From Sandaracinaceae bacterium (lineage in GTDB: Bacteria; Myxococcota_A; Polyangia; Polyangiales; Houyiibacteriaceae), in NCBI GenBank assembly GCA_020633055.1, contig JACKEJ010000011.1:372001-436000 (forward strand): a stretch of 64,000 nucleotides of DNA. The letters are read 5' to 3'. How positions within the stretch are numbered: position 1 is the stretch's first letter; each line of letters starts with the position of its first letter. A program made the translations under genes and the position numbers. Shown here piece by piece: positions 26,584 through 35,090 of the stretch. The notes under the pieces are model-generated. The model did not search any database. It worked only from the letters and a program-made list of their open reading frames with translations, and had not been told where the DNA came from.

Positions 26584-27117
26584 ATGAGCACACGGACACT
26601 CCTCGAGGGCCGCAAATTCCGCGTCGAGTCGGTCGACGTCCCGGACCGCGAAGGCGGGCTGCGGGCGCGCGAGGTGGTGCGCCACCCTGGCGCAGTCGTG
26701 ATCCTGCCCATCCTCCCCGACGGGCGGGTCTTGCTCATCCGCAATCAGCGCTTCGCCGTCGGCCGGACGCTGCTGGAGCTCCCCGCTGGGACGCGCGAGC
26801 CGGGCGAAGACGATCGCGCAGGCGCGCTTCGTGAACTGGAAGAGGAGACCGGCTATCGCGCCGAGTCACTCGCGCCGCTGGTGCGCTTCTACGCTTCTCC
26901 GGGGTTCTGCGACGAAGAGATGATCGGCTTCGTCGCAACAGGCCTCGTGCAAACGGCGCAGCACCTCGACGCGACGGAGCACATCGAGGTGGAGCCCGTG
27001 GACGTCGTCACGTTCCGCGCGATGCTGCGCGACGGACGCATCACGGACGGCAAGACACTGGCTTGTGGCCTCTACTGGCTGTCGTTCGTCGCTCCCGCGA
27101 CGGGGGGCGGCCAATGA
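26584..27117 (+). CDS. NUDIX hydrolase, ADP-ribose pyrophosphatase-like
   Basis: 177 residues. The Nudix box is complete: GTREPGE, seven residues, then RELEEETGY, at about residues 70-92. The upstream ELPAG and downstream FYASPGFCDEEMIGF blocks match the ADP-ribose pyrophosphatase (NudF) subgroup, which splits ADP-ribose to AMP and ribose-5-phosphate. The start at ATG 26584 (MSTRTLLEGRKFRVE) is the first Met of the fold; the longer frame overlaps the divergent kinase. Its TGA overlaps the ATG of the GH5 gene (ATGA), so the two are translationally coupled, although no metabolic link between them is obvious. Confidence 0.9.
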   Translation: MSTRTLLEGRKFRVESVDVPDREGGLRAREVVRHPGAVVILPILPDGRVLLIRNQRFAVGRTLLELPAGTREPGEDDRAGALRELEEETGYRAESLAPLVRFYASPGFCDEEMIGFVATGLVQTAQHLDATEHIEVEPVDVVTFRAMLRDGRITDGKTLACGLYWLSFVAPATGGGQ

Positions 27118-28655
27118 TCCAAACGCCCTCTCCCCGCAGCGTGCGCCTTCCCTCCTGGCTGCCCAGCGCGACGCTCATCACGGCGCTGACGCTGACGCCC
27201 ACGGCGTGCACGAGCACAGGCAGCGTCGCCCCGGACGTCACGCCCCCGGCGGACCGCTTCGCGCTCCCCCTGTGCGAGCTGGACCCGGGGGACCAGCGAC
27301 CGCTCTCCACCCGCTGCCAACAGTTCGTCGACGCCGAGGGCCGCACGGTGGTGCTGCACGGCATCAACGCGCGCGTCGAGGGGCTGTTCGACGTGACGTT
27401 CGACGACGGGCGCGTCGCCCTCGAAGACATCCCCGAGTTCACGCTGGCGGACGCCCGACGGATGCGCGCCATGGGCTTCAACCTCCTGCGACTGCCAGTG
27501 AACTGGAGTGGAATCGAGCCCGCCGACACACAGCCACCGACGTACGACCCGACCTACCTGGCGCGGCTGCGCGAGGTCGTGGACACGTGCGGCGAGGCTG
27601 GCCTCTTCGTCCTGATCGACTTCCACCAGGACGCGTACTCGAAAGAGATCGGCGAGGACGGCGCCCCCCTGTGGGCCATCTCCCCCGAGCCGAACATGCT
27701 GCTCGAAGGCCCCCTGACGGACCTCGGCGCCCGACGCGGCGCCGGTCAGACCCTGGCGGCGTTCCGCACGTTCTTCGGTGACACGGAGCCGGGCCCCACG
27801 TTGCGCGGGCGGTTCGCCAGCATGGCGGCGCGCGTCGCGTCGGACTATGTCGGCGACGACACGGTCATCGGCTACGAGATCTTCAACGAACCCGTGGCTG
27901 GGGACGCCGACACGCTACGCCTGAACCGCGACGTCGGCCGCGCGATCCTCGCGGTGGACCCGGGGCACCTGATCGTCTTCGAACCGCAAGCGACGTTCCG
28001 CGTGGTGTTCAACCGCAGCGGCAGCGTGGGTGCGCCGTTCGACGTCCCCGGTGGCGTGTACGCGCCGCACATCTACACCCTGTCCTTCTCCGGGACCGAG
28101 GCGGATCTCCTGGCGTTCACCCGCGCGTCCCTGCGACCCGCGAACCGCAGCGCGTACGAGGAGGCGGTCGCGTGGCAGACTCCCCTCTTGGTGGGCGAGT
28201 TCGGCATCAACCCACGCGGTACGCGCGGCCTCGAGTACCTCGAGCTACAGCTGGACCTGCAGGACGAGTTCGGCGCGAGCGGGGCGTTCTGGGTGTGGAA
28301 GGAGGACTCCCAAGGGTCCTGGGGGCTGTTCGACCGGGAAGGTGCCGCATGGATCGAGCGCGACGACCTGCGCGCCGTCTTGTCGCGCCCGATGCCCGAG
28401 CGCATCGCGGGCCAGCCGCTGTGGTGGCGGTACGACCGCGAGTCACGCACCCTGGACATCGCGTACGAGGGGGATCCGTCGGTCCACGACCCCACCGAGG
28501 TCTACATCCCTGGCGCAGCGGACTACACCGACGCCTTCAGCGTCCGCTGCGATGGTCGCGCGCGCGACGTGGAGCGCGACCCAGCGACCGGCCTGGTCGC
28601 CGTCCCGTGTCACGGTCGCGGCGCGCACCTCGTGCAGGTCGCCCCGCGCCCCTGA
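27114..28655 (+). CDS. glycoside hydrolase family 5, endoglycoceramidase-like
   Basis: 513 residues. N-terminal hydrophobic leader with a lipobox-like TPTAC (about residue 33) suggests an exported lipoprotein. The GH5 barrel shows HGINARVEGLFD, LRLPVNWSGIEP, VLIDFHQDAYS, the acid/base Glu in IFNEPVAG and the nucleophile Glu in LVGEFGINPRG. The HGxN start, DxHQD pattern and C-terminal beta domain resemble endoglycoceramidases, which cut oligosaccharide from ceramide glycolipids, though other beta-glycosidases of this subfamily are possible. ATG 27114 overlaps the NUDIX stop. It acts outside the inner membrane; a predatory or lipid-scavenging lifestyle would suit it, but that is inference. Confidence 0.85.
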   Translation: MIQTPSPRSVRLPSWLPSATLITALTLTPTACTSTGSVAPDVTPPADRFALPLCELDPGDQRPLSTRCQQFVDAEGRTVVLHGINARVEGLFDVTFDDGRVALEDIPEFTLADARRMRAMGFNLLRLPVNWSGIEPADTQPPTYDPTYLARLREVVDTCGEAGLFVLIDFHQDAYSKEIGEDGAPLWAISPEPNMLLEGPLTDLGARRGAGQTLAAFRTFFGDTEPGPTLRGRFASMAARVASDYVGDDTVIGYEIFNEPVAGDADTLRLNRDVGRAILAVDPGHLIVFEPQATFRVVFNRSGSVGAPFDVPGGVYAPHIYTLSFSGTEADLLAFTRASLRPANRSAYEEAVAWQTPLLVGEFGINPRGTRGLEYLELQLDLQDEFGASGAFWVWKEDSQGSWGLFDREGAAWIERDDLRAVLSRPMPERIAGQPLWWRYDRESRTLDIAYEGDPSVHDPTEVYIPGAADYTDAFSVRCDGRARDVERDPATGLVAVPCHGRGAHLVQVAPRP

Positions 28656-28734
28656 CACGGCCGCGCGCGCCGCAGCTGGCCCCCCCGCCGAACACGTTGA
28701 CTTTCACTAGGTATTCTACAGACTCGCGTCTGCC

Positions 28735-29964
28735 GTGCGCTTCTTTGAATTGATCCAATCGGACTACACGGTCCTCCTCATCCCCCTGATCTCGGCCTTC
28801 GTAGGCTGGTTCACGAACGTCGTCGCGGTGAAGATGATGTTCTACCCCACCGACTTCGTGGGTATCCCGCCCTACCTCGGCTGGCAGGGGATCGTACCCG
28901 CGAGCGCCGAGCGCCTCGCGCGCTTCAGCACCAAGCTCATCACCACCAAGCTCCTCTCGCTCGAGCAGCTGTTCGAGAACTTCAAGGGTGAGGCGTTCGC
29001 GTCCGAGATGGACGTCGTGGTGGACGACATCACGGAGCAGATCCTGAAGGAGGTCGCGGAGAAGCACGCGAAGGTGATGTGGGAGAACGCCGGTGAGGTC
29101 ATGCAGAACATGGTGCGGGACAACCTCCGCACCGAGGTGCGCGGCGTGGTCATCAAGATCACCGACGACTTCAGCGAGAACATCACGAAGATCCTCGACC
29201 TCGAGCAGGTCACGCTGGACGCCGTGATCGCAAACCGCGCGCTCATGACCATGATGTTCCTCGAGGTGGGCGAGGCAGAGTTCAAGTTCATCGAGCGGTC
29301 GGGCATCTGGCTCGGCCTGCTGTTCGGGATGGTGCAGATGGTCATCTGGGTGCTGTTCCCCGCCACCTGGGTGCTCCCGTTCTTCGGTTTCCTGGTGGGC
29401 TACGCCACCAACTGGATCGCGCTCAAGCTCATCTTCGAGCCGCGTAACCCCCGCAAGGTGGGGCCCTTCACGCTTCACGGTCTGTTCCACAAGCGCCAGG
29501 CCGTCGTGGCGGAGCGCTTCAGCGAGCTCACCGCAGGGCGGGTGCTGAACGCCGACAACATCGTGCGCACGGTCACGCAGGGCGACTCCGGCAAGCTGGT
29601 GCTCGACCTGGTGAAGGGTCGCGTGAACGAGCTCGTGTCCAAGTACGAGCAGCACCCGATGGCTGGGATGCTGCTCCCCGAAGCCCAGCGCGAGCCGCTG
29701 CGCGCCGAGGTGTTCGGGATGATCGAGACCGAGCTCCCGCGCGACGGTGGCCTACTCCATACGTTCGCCGCGAAGGCGGTCGACATCCGCGGCGAGCTCA
29801 ACGACCGCATGAAGGCACTCGATGCCGAGTCGTTCGAAGGGGTGCTGCGCCCCGCGTTCCAACAAGACGAGTGGAAGCTCATCCTCGCGGGCGCCGTGCT
29901 CGGTCTGGCAGCGGGTGTCGCGCAGCTCGTGTGGCTCTTCGGCGAGCAGCTGGCGTCTATGTAA
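28735..29964 (+). CDS. DUF445 family membrane protein
   Basis: 409 residues. A first membrane segment (VLLIPLISAFVGWFTNVVAVKMMF) carries the family's GWxTNxxAxxM motif, a second near residues 190-225 carries the matching GYATNWIALKLIF, and a third lies at the C-terminus (LILAGAVLGLAAGVAQLVWLF). The central part is a long amphipathic, coiled-coil-like region (about 55-180). DUF445 (YjiN/YheB-type) proteins are envelope-associated with no settled function. GTG 28735 gives MRFFELIQSDY directly before the first helix. It is a monocistronic plus-strand gene; the next gene starts 159 bp on. Confidence 0.85.
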   Translation: MRFFELIQSDYTVLLIPLISAFVGWFTNVVAVKMMFYPTDFVGIPPYLGWQGIVPASAERLARFSTKLITTKLLSLEQLFENFKGEAFASEMDVVVDDITEQILKEVAEKHAKVMWENAGEVMQNMVRDNLRTEVRGVVIKITDDFSENITKILDLEQVTLDAVIANRALMTMMFLEVGEAEFKFIERSGIWLGLLFGMVQMVIWVLFPATWVLPFFGFLVGYATNWIALKLIFEPRNPRKVGPFTLHGLFHKRQAVVAERFSELTAGRVLNADNIVRTVTQGDSGKLVLDLVKGRVNELVSKYEQHPMAGMLLPEAQREPLRAEVFGMIETELPRDGGLLHTFAAKAVDIRGELNDRMKALDAESFEGVLRPAFQQDEWKLILAGAVLGLAAGVAQLVWLFGEQLASM

Positions 29965-30123
29965 CTTCGTGCCCGAGCGCACAAACCCCTGACCTGTTGG
30001 CCGTTTCTGCGGTGCGAAAAAGCCCCCGGGCTTCCACGTACAGCGCTACAACGGCCCGCGACAGCAGGCAGGGTTGGGACGTTTCCCGTGGTCGCCCGCC
30101 TGATCTCAGGACGGGTCGAACAC

Positions 30124-31227
30124 GTGAACGTAAGGGACATCAGCACTGCGTCTCCGCTTCTCCTCGGAGTGCTGGCGCGCGCCGTCGAGCGCGTGCTGCC
30201 GAGCGTCCCCTCCAGTGTCGTCGAAGGTGCCCGTCCCAGCACGCAAGAGGGAGCGTCGCGCGGGCCACGTCGCGCCCCCGTGCGCTTGGTCAGCACCGCG
30301 GGGCGCGTCCCCGTGAAAAGCGTGCACGCCGCGTGGCGTGATGCCGAGGCCCGCGTAGGGCCCGACGTCGGCCTCATCGCGGCGCGCGAACTGCACGTGG
30401 GGGACATCGACCCGCAAGGCTACGTCATCAACGCAGCGAGCCGCCTCGGCGACGCGATCGACCTCACCTGCCGTTATCACCGGCTGGTGTACGGCAACGT
30501 CACCGTCAGCGCCGCACTCGCGCCAGAGCAGGCCACGCTGAGGTTCGCGCTGGTCGACCCCGACGGGGTCCCGGCGTCGCTGGTGGAGTTCGCCGTGGCG
30601 GCGCTCTACCGCATGGCGCGCTTCATCTTCGGTGACTTCCCGCTCACCGCGGTGCACTTCGCTCACTCGAGCCTCACGGCAGCCGAAGCGTTCCAGCAGA
30701 CGTTCCGATGCCCGGTGCGGGTCGCCGCCGAGTCCACGGCCATCGTGCTCCCTGCCGGCACGCTGGATCTGCGCCACGGCGCGGGGGACAACGGCATCGG
30801 AACCATCCTGACAGAGCATCTACGGCGCGAGCTCGGCAAGCTCGAGGCCCGCGGCGCGCTCGGACCGCGCGTGTACGCCCTGCTGGTGGAGGAGCTCCCC
30901 CTGCGCGGCACGTCCGCCGTGGAGGTCGCGCGCGAGCTCAACATGAGCGAGCGCACGCTGCGCCGGAAGCTGGCCGACGAAGGCACCAGCCATAGGCTCC
31001 TCTTGGAAGAGGCCCGCCGAGAGGTCGCCATCCGCCTCCTCGGTGAGCAGCGCCTCGCCATCGACGAGGTCGCCTACCACTTGGGCTATGCGCAACCATC
31101 GAGCTTCCAGCGGGCGTTCAAGCGCTGGACCGGGATGCCGCCCGCGACGTTCCGAACACGCTGCGGGCGCGCCAGCACCATGCCCCCGCGCGCGCCTCAG
31201 TCGAAGACCACGGTCTTGTTGCCATAG
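30124..31227 (+). CDS. AraC-family transcriptional regulator
   Basis: 367 residues. The N-terminal two thirds match the Arabinose_bd/ligand-sensing domain of the OruR/ArgR-like AraC group (ACRYHRLVYGN-like segment CRYHRLVYGN, then VHFAHSS and FQQTFRCPV). The C-terminus has the double HTH: SAVEVARELNMSERTLRRKL and IDEVAYHLGYAQPSSFQRAF. Regulators of this group often control uptake or breakdown of aromatic or lipid-like compounds. GTG 30124 (VNVRDIST) is preferred for a fold-like N-terminus, but GTG 30088 is also in frame. Its 3' end overlaps the convergent purU gene by 31 bp. No adjacent target operon is evident. Confidence 0.85.
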   Translation: MNVRDISTASPLLLGVLARAVERVLPSVPSSVVEGARPSTQEGASRGPRRAPVRLVSTAGRVPVKSVHAAWRDAEARVGPDVGLIAARELHVGDIDPQGYVINAASRLGDAIDLTCRYHRLVYGNVTVSAALAPEQATLRFALVDPDGVPASLVEFAVAALYRMARFIFGDFPLTAVHFAHSSLTAAEAFQQTFRCPVRVAAESTAIVLPAGTLDLRHGAGDNGIGTILTEHLRRELGKLEARGALGPRVYALLVEELPLRGTSAVEVARELNMSERTLRRKLADEGTSHRLLLEEARREVAIRLLGEQRLAIDEVAYHLGYAQPSSFQRAFKRWTGMPPATFRTRCGRASTMPPRAPQSKTTVLLP

Positions 31228-32063
31228 ACGAGCACGCGGTCGGACAGGTGCAGGCGCACGGCTCGAGCGAGCACGACCTTCTCGAGGTCGCGTCCCTTGC
31301 GGACGAGGTCGTCGACGCTGTCGCGGTGTGAGCAGCGCACGACGTCCTGCTCGATGATGGGCCCCTCGTCGAGGTCGGCTGTGGCGAAGTGCGCCGTAGC
31401 GCCGATCAGCTTCACGCCACGCTCGTAGGCGCGGTGGTAGGGCTTGCCGCCAACGAACGCAGGCAGGAACGAGTGGTGGATGTTGATCACGTCGCCCTCG
31501 AACGCCCGCAGGAAGTCGTCGCTCAAGATCTGCATGTAGCGCGCGAGCACCGCGAGCTCCACGCCACACTCGCCGAGCAGCGCGAGGGCCTGCCGCTCCT
31601 GCTCGGCCTTGGTGGCCTTGGAGACGGGGAGATGCTCGAAGCGCACGCCGAACTGCTCGGCCACGGGACGCAGGTCGTCGTGGTTGCTCAGGATGATCGG
31701 GATCTCGCAGGCCAGCTCGCCGCTGCGCTGCCGCAGGAGCAGGTCGTAGAGGCAGTGGTCGTACTTCGACACGAAGATGCCCACGCGCTTCACCGTGTCC
31801 GAGCGCACCAGGCGGAAGCTCATCTCGAACCGCCCCGCCACCTCGCGGATGCCGTTCTCGAGGCTGGTGCGGTCCGTGTGCAGATCCGACAGGTCGAAGT
31901 GGATGCGCTGGAAGAACTGCCCCGCGACCGCGTCGGTGTGCTGGTCCGCATCGACGATGTTGGCACCATGGCCGTAGAGGACCTGCGCCAAGGACGCGAC
32001 GAGCCCCTTGCGGTCGGGGCAGGAGACGAGGAGCGTGGCGAACGACGACATGATGGCGGGCAT
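31197..32063 (-). CDS. purU: formyltetrahydrofolate deformylase
   Basis: 288 residues. An N-terminal ACT domain (about 5-85, LVSCPDRKGLVASLAQ) regulates a formyl-transferase-type catalytic domain with the catalytic Asn/His/Asp set: INIHHSFLPAF and ATADLDEGPIIEQD. It releases formate from 10-formyl-THF, which supplies PurT-dependent purine synthesis and balances one-carbon pools. The start ATG 32063 follows the ATP-grasp stop directly; ATG 32051 (MSSFATLL) is an equally good start. It is the last gene of the operon iscS - DUF455 - ATP-grasp - purU. The 3' end overlaps the convergent AraC gene. Confidence 0.95.
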   Translation of the reverse strand: MPAIMSSFATLLVSCPDRKGLVASLAQVLYGHGANIVDADQHTDAVAGQFFQRIHFDLSDLHTDRTSLENGIREVAGRFEMSFRLVRSDTVKRVGIFVSKYDHCLYDLLLRQRSGELACEIPIILSNHDDLRPVAEQFGVRFEHLPVSKATKAEQERQALALLGECGVELAVLARYMQILSDDFLRAFEGDVINIHHSFLPAFVGGKPYHRAYERGVKLIGATAHFATADLDEGPIIEQDVVRCSHRDSVDDLVRKGRDLEKVVLARAVRLHLSDRVLVYGNKTVVFD

Positions 32064-32984
32064 CTAGCAGCTGGGCGCAGACGCGTCAGGCCGAGGGAGC
32101 CCTTCCATGCCCGCCGCGTATCCCATCGTGTAGCGCGCGTTCAGCTCGCCGCAGGGGTTCCAGCGCCGCGCGCCGCGCGCATCCTCGTAGCGGTACGCGT
32201 CCACTCCGAACGGCCCGAAGTAGCCTCTGGCGTGCATGGCGGCGGCGAGGGTCCGCGCGGCCTCCACCAGCGTCTGCCGCTCCAGCACGGAGAGCTCGGA
32301 GGGCAGCGCGCGTCGCACCGAGACGAAGCGTCCGCCGACGACGTGCTGCACGCAGGGCTGTCCCAGGGTGAGCGCTCCGTCCTGCGCGAGCCACCCGTGC
32401 TGGGACACCTCGAGCACGATGCGGACCCACGGCTCGACGACCACGCCCAACACCAGCTCGGCGTCCGTCAGGAAGGCACGGGCCGGCGGTGTCAGGCGGC
32501 CTGCGGCGACCCGCAGCTTTCCGCGCCCCGCGGCGCCGTACGCCCGCTTGAGCAGCGCCGCGCTCGCGGGAGGACGCGCGCACAAGAACGCCTCCAGCTC
32601 TTCGCGCGCGTGCAAGACCCGGGACTCATCCAAGCGCGCCCCGAGTACGTCGTAGGGGAAGCGCGACGCGTTCACCGCGCGCAGCGCATCGAACGGGGGC
32701 GCCGCGGGGAGCGTGACACCGAGCGCCGCGAGGACTCTCAGCGCGCGCGGCGTCGGACACCAAGCCTCCCCGCGGTACTGCTGGCGTTCGACGGAAGTCA
32801 GCGGCGCGTGTAGGTCGTGCGCCGTCAGGTCGTTGGCGCCGACCAGCCCTGACGCGAGCGGACGCGCGGCCGCGACCGCGGCCTCGGTGGCCTGCGACGG
32901 GGTGTAGCCCGGGCCACGCCGAAGCTCGTCCTCCGCGTCGAGGTTGAGGCACCACACGCGCCGCTGCGCGCCGGCTACGAACAC
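32064..32984 (-). CDS. predicted ATP-grasp ligase
   Basis: 306 residues, no named family recognised. Features of an ATP-grasp enzyme: a nucleotide-binding Lys region SAALLKRAYGAAGRGKLRV (about residues 140-158), a central VVEPWV segment, and the metal-binding end NPCGELNARYTMG (about 275-290), where Glu and Asn are expected to hold Mg-ATP. Such enzymes join a carboxylate to an amine or thiol through an acyl-phosphate. GTG 32984 overlaps the last base of the DUF455 stop (TAGTG), so the two genes are tightly coupled; the frame extends further upstream only as an antisense-like shadow. The pairing with a ferritin-like protein suggests a small biosynthetic step, substrate unknown. Confidence 0.75.
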   Translation of the reverse strand: MFVAGAQRRVWCLNLDAEDELRRGPGYTPSQATEAAVAAARPLASGLVGANDLTAHDLHAPLTSVERQQYRGEAWCPTPRALRVLAALGVTLPAAPPFDALRAVNASRFPYDVLGARLDESRVLHAREELEAFLCARPPASAALLKRAYGAAGRGKLRVAAGRLTPPARAFLTDAELVLGVVVEPWVRIVLEVSQHGWLAQDGALTLGQPCVQHVVGGRFVSVRRALPSELSVLERQTLVEAARTLAAAMHARGYFGPFGVDAYRYEDARGARRWNPCGELNARYTMGYAAGMEGLPRPDASAPSC

Positions 32985-33844
32985 TACGCGCTCCCGGGCG
33001 GGAGCAAGCTGGGTTGGAACGCTTCCAACGCATCCATGAAGGCGTCGTCCATCCCGGCGCGGCGGCGACGGTGACGGTCGAGGGGCAGCCCGCGCAGCAG
33101 CACGGGGCTGATGGGCGGTGGCAGATGGGCACGCCAGGTCTCGAAGTCGCCGTGTCCCGTGAACACCTCGAACCAGTGGGTGGCGAAGCGCACGTGCGCC
33201 ACCTCCTCTGACCCCACCCGCTCCTGCACTGCGGCACCAGGTTCGTCGCCCACGTCGCGGAAGCGGGCGGCGAAGCGCCCCGCGTGTTCGAGGTTGCCAG
33301 CCTCGAGTCCCATCCCCACGAACGCGACGAAGCCCGCAGGCGAGCTGACGCGCGGCACGCGCTCCCAGAACCAGTCGCGCACCCCGAAGTCTCCGAGGGC
33401 CGCGCCGAGCGCGTCGATGTGGGCTGCGTAGAGACCCATGTGGCGCACTTCGTCGAGGCAGATGCCCAAGAGGCCCCGACGAAACTCGAGCGGCGCTTCG
33501 GGGAAACGCAGCAACGCCCAACACATGAGCTCCGCGGCTTGCAGCTCGTGATGCCAGAAGGTGTGCAGCAGCTCGGCACGCGCGCGCGGGTTGCGGAGCC
33601 CACGTCGCTTCTGGCCCTGCTGCACGACGCGCAGCTCCGGAGGCCGTCCGGGGCGCGTCGGCACGCGAGAGACCGTCCCGGAGAAGGTGGCGGGCGGCGG
33701 TGGCGGCGCCTGCTTGTAGGCGAGCGCGTCGCTCTCGATGTAGCGCAACGCCCACGTCTCCACGTCAGGCGCCGGCTCGGCTGGGCTGGGCCGCGCGGCG
33801 GTCATCCGCAGAGGTGTGCCACGGCCGGCAGCCAGGTTCCACAT
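32984..33844 (-). CDS. DUF455 family ferritin-like protein
   Basis: 286 residues. Two helix pairs carry a ferritin-like di-metal site pattern: HELQAAELMCWAL with CLDEVRHMGLY, then EAGNLEHAGRF with GSEEVAHVRFATHWFE, giving repeated E...E..H motifs. The DUF455 family is of unknown function; ferritin-like members include oxidases and hydroxylases. ATG 33844 leaves 11 bp after the cysteine desulfurase stop; ATG 33805 (MTAARPSPAEP) is an alternative that would remove 13 residues. Coupling to an ATP-grasp enzyme downstream and IscS upstream hints at a modified sulfur- or nitrogen-containing product. Confidence 0.85.
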   Translation of the reverse strand: MWNLAAGRGTPLRMTAARPSPAEPAPDVETWALRYIESDALAYKQAPPPPPATFSGTVSRVPTRPGRPPELRVVQQGQKRRGLRNPRARAELLHTFWHHELQAAELMCWALLRFPEAPLEFRRGLLGICLDEVRHMGLYAAHIDALGAALGDFGVRDWFWERVPRVSSPAGFVAFVGMGLEAGNLEHAGRFAARFRDVGDEPGAAVQERVGSEEVAHVRFATHWFEVFTGHGDFETWRAHLPPPISPVLLRGLPLDRHRRRRAGMDDAFMDALEAFQPSLLPPGSA

Positions 33845-33855
33845 GGACGAACGCG

Positions 33856-35040
33856 CTACCAGTCGATGACCTTGCCCCGGGCGCGATACGCGGGGGAGCG
33901 CTCGCGCTGCGCCCGGACCGCGTCCACCGTGCGCTTGGCCACCTCGTCGACCTCGGCCTCCGTGGTGCCCCGCCCGAGGCCGAAGCGGACCCCGCTGCGC
34001 AGCCACTCGGGCGGGGCGCCGAGGGCGAGCAAGACGTGACTCGGGCTGGCTTTGAGCGTGCTGCAGGCCGCGCCGCTCGACACGCTGACGAACGGCGCGA
34101 GGGCGAGCAGGAGCGCAGGCACGTCCACGTAGCCGAAGCCGACGTTGAGGTTCCCGGGGTGAGCGTGCTGGGGGTCACCGAACCGGCGCAGCTCGTCGAG
34201 CGTGGACAGGTGTGCCCACAAGCGGTCCCGCAACGCAGCGATGCGGCGCGCGTCCGTGGCGCCTTGGGCGTGCGCCAGCTCGGCGGCCGCACCGAGACCG
34301 ACGATGCCGGGGACGTTGAGCGTGCCGCTGCGCAGCCCCTGCTCGTGGCCACCACCGAACACGCTCGGACGCAAGCGTTGCCGCGCGCTGCGTCGCACCC
34401 ACAGCGCCCCCACGCCCTTCGGCGCGTACAGCTTGTGGCCAGACACACTCACGAGATCGATGGGGGTCTCGCGCACGCTCAGGGGCAGCAGGCCCAGGCC
34501 CTGCGCGGCGTCGCAGTGGAACAGCGCTCCATGCGGGCGGGGCACGCGCGCCAAGGCGTCGATGTCGTGGACGGTACCGACCTCGTTGTTGCAGCGCATG
34601 ATGCTCACCAAGGTCGTGTCGTCACGCATGGCCTCGCTCAGCTGCGCAGCGCTCACGCGACCGAATGCATCGACTGGCAGCCGGGTCACGTCGGCGCCGC
34701 GTCGCTCCAGCTCGGCGCAAGTGTCGAGCACGGCTGGGTGCTCCGTGGCCTGCGTGATGACGTGACCCCTGGCGGTGCCGTCCGCTTGCACCAAGGCCCC
34801 GAGCAGCGCGATGTTGTTGCTCTCGGTCGCTCCAGAGGTGAACACCACCTCGTCCGCACGGCCGTCCAGCAGCCGAGCCACCTGCTCGCGGGCTCGCTCC
34901 ACGGCTTCACGGGCCTCCTCGCCGTGGGTGTGGACGCGACTGGCGGCGTTCCCGAAGGATGTACGGAGGTACGGCAGCAGCGCGTCGAGCACGCGCTCGT
35001 CGACCGGCGTGGTGGCGTGATGGTCGAAGTAGATGGGCAT
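33856..35040 (-). CDS. iscS: cysteine desulfurase
   Basis: 394 residues, class V aminotransferase fold of the IscS/NifS branch. It starts with YFDHHATTPV; the PLP Lys is in SVSGHKLYAPKGVGAL and the His that stacks on PLP in TQATEHPAVL; the persulfide Cys loop is SSGAACSTLKASPSHVL. It takes sulfur from cysteine for Fe-S clusters or thio-cofactors. No IscU or IscA lies nearby; instead DUF455, ATP-grasp and purU genes follow, so it may be a second, pathway-specific copy. The start ATG 35040 is firm, and it is divergent from the PP2C gene. Confidence 0.94.
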   Translation of the reverse strand: MPIYFDHHATTPVDERVLDALLPYLRTSFGNAASRVHTHGEEAREAVERAREQVARLLDGRADEVVFTSGATESNNIALLGALVQADGTARGHVITQATEHPAVLDTCAELERRGADVTRLPVDAFGRVSAAQLSEAMRDDTTLVSIMRCNNEVGTVHDIDALARVPRPHGALFHCDAAQGLGLLPLSVRETPIDLVSVSGHKLYAPKGVGALWVRRSARQRLRPSVFGGGHEQGLRSGTLNVPGIVGLGAAAELAHAQGATDARRIAALRDRLWAHLSTLDELRRFGDPQHAHPGNLNVGFGYVDVPALLLALAPFVSVSSGAACSTLKASPSHVLLALGAPPEWLRSGVRFGLGRGTTEAEVDEVAKRTVDAVRAQRERSPAYRARGKVIDW

Positions 35041-35090
35041 CGCTTCCCGCTGATTGTTTCATGCCCAGGCCTGATACGCTCGACGCCAGC

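Noticed and set aside
30017..30033. Hairpin AAGCCC-CC-GGGCTT preceded by an A-run
   Set aside because: It would terminate minus-strand transcription, but no minus-strand gene ends here, and the loop is only two bases; too weak to call.
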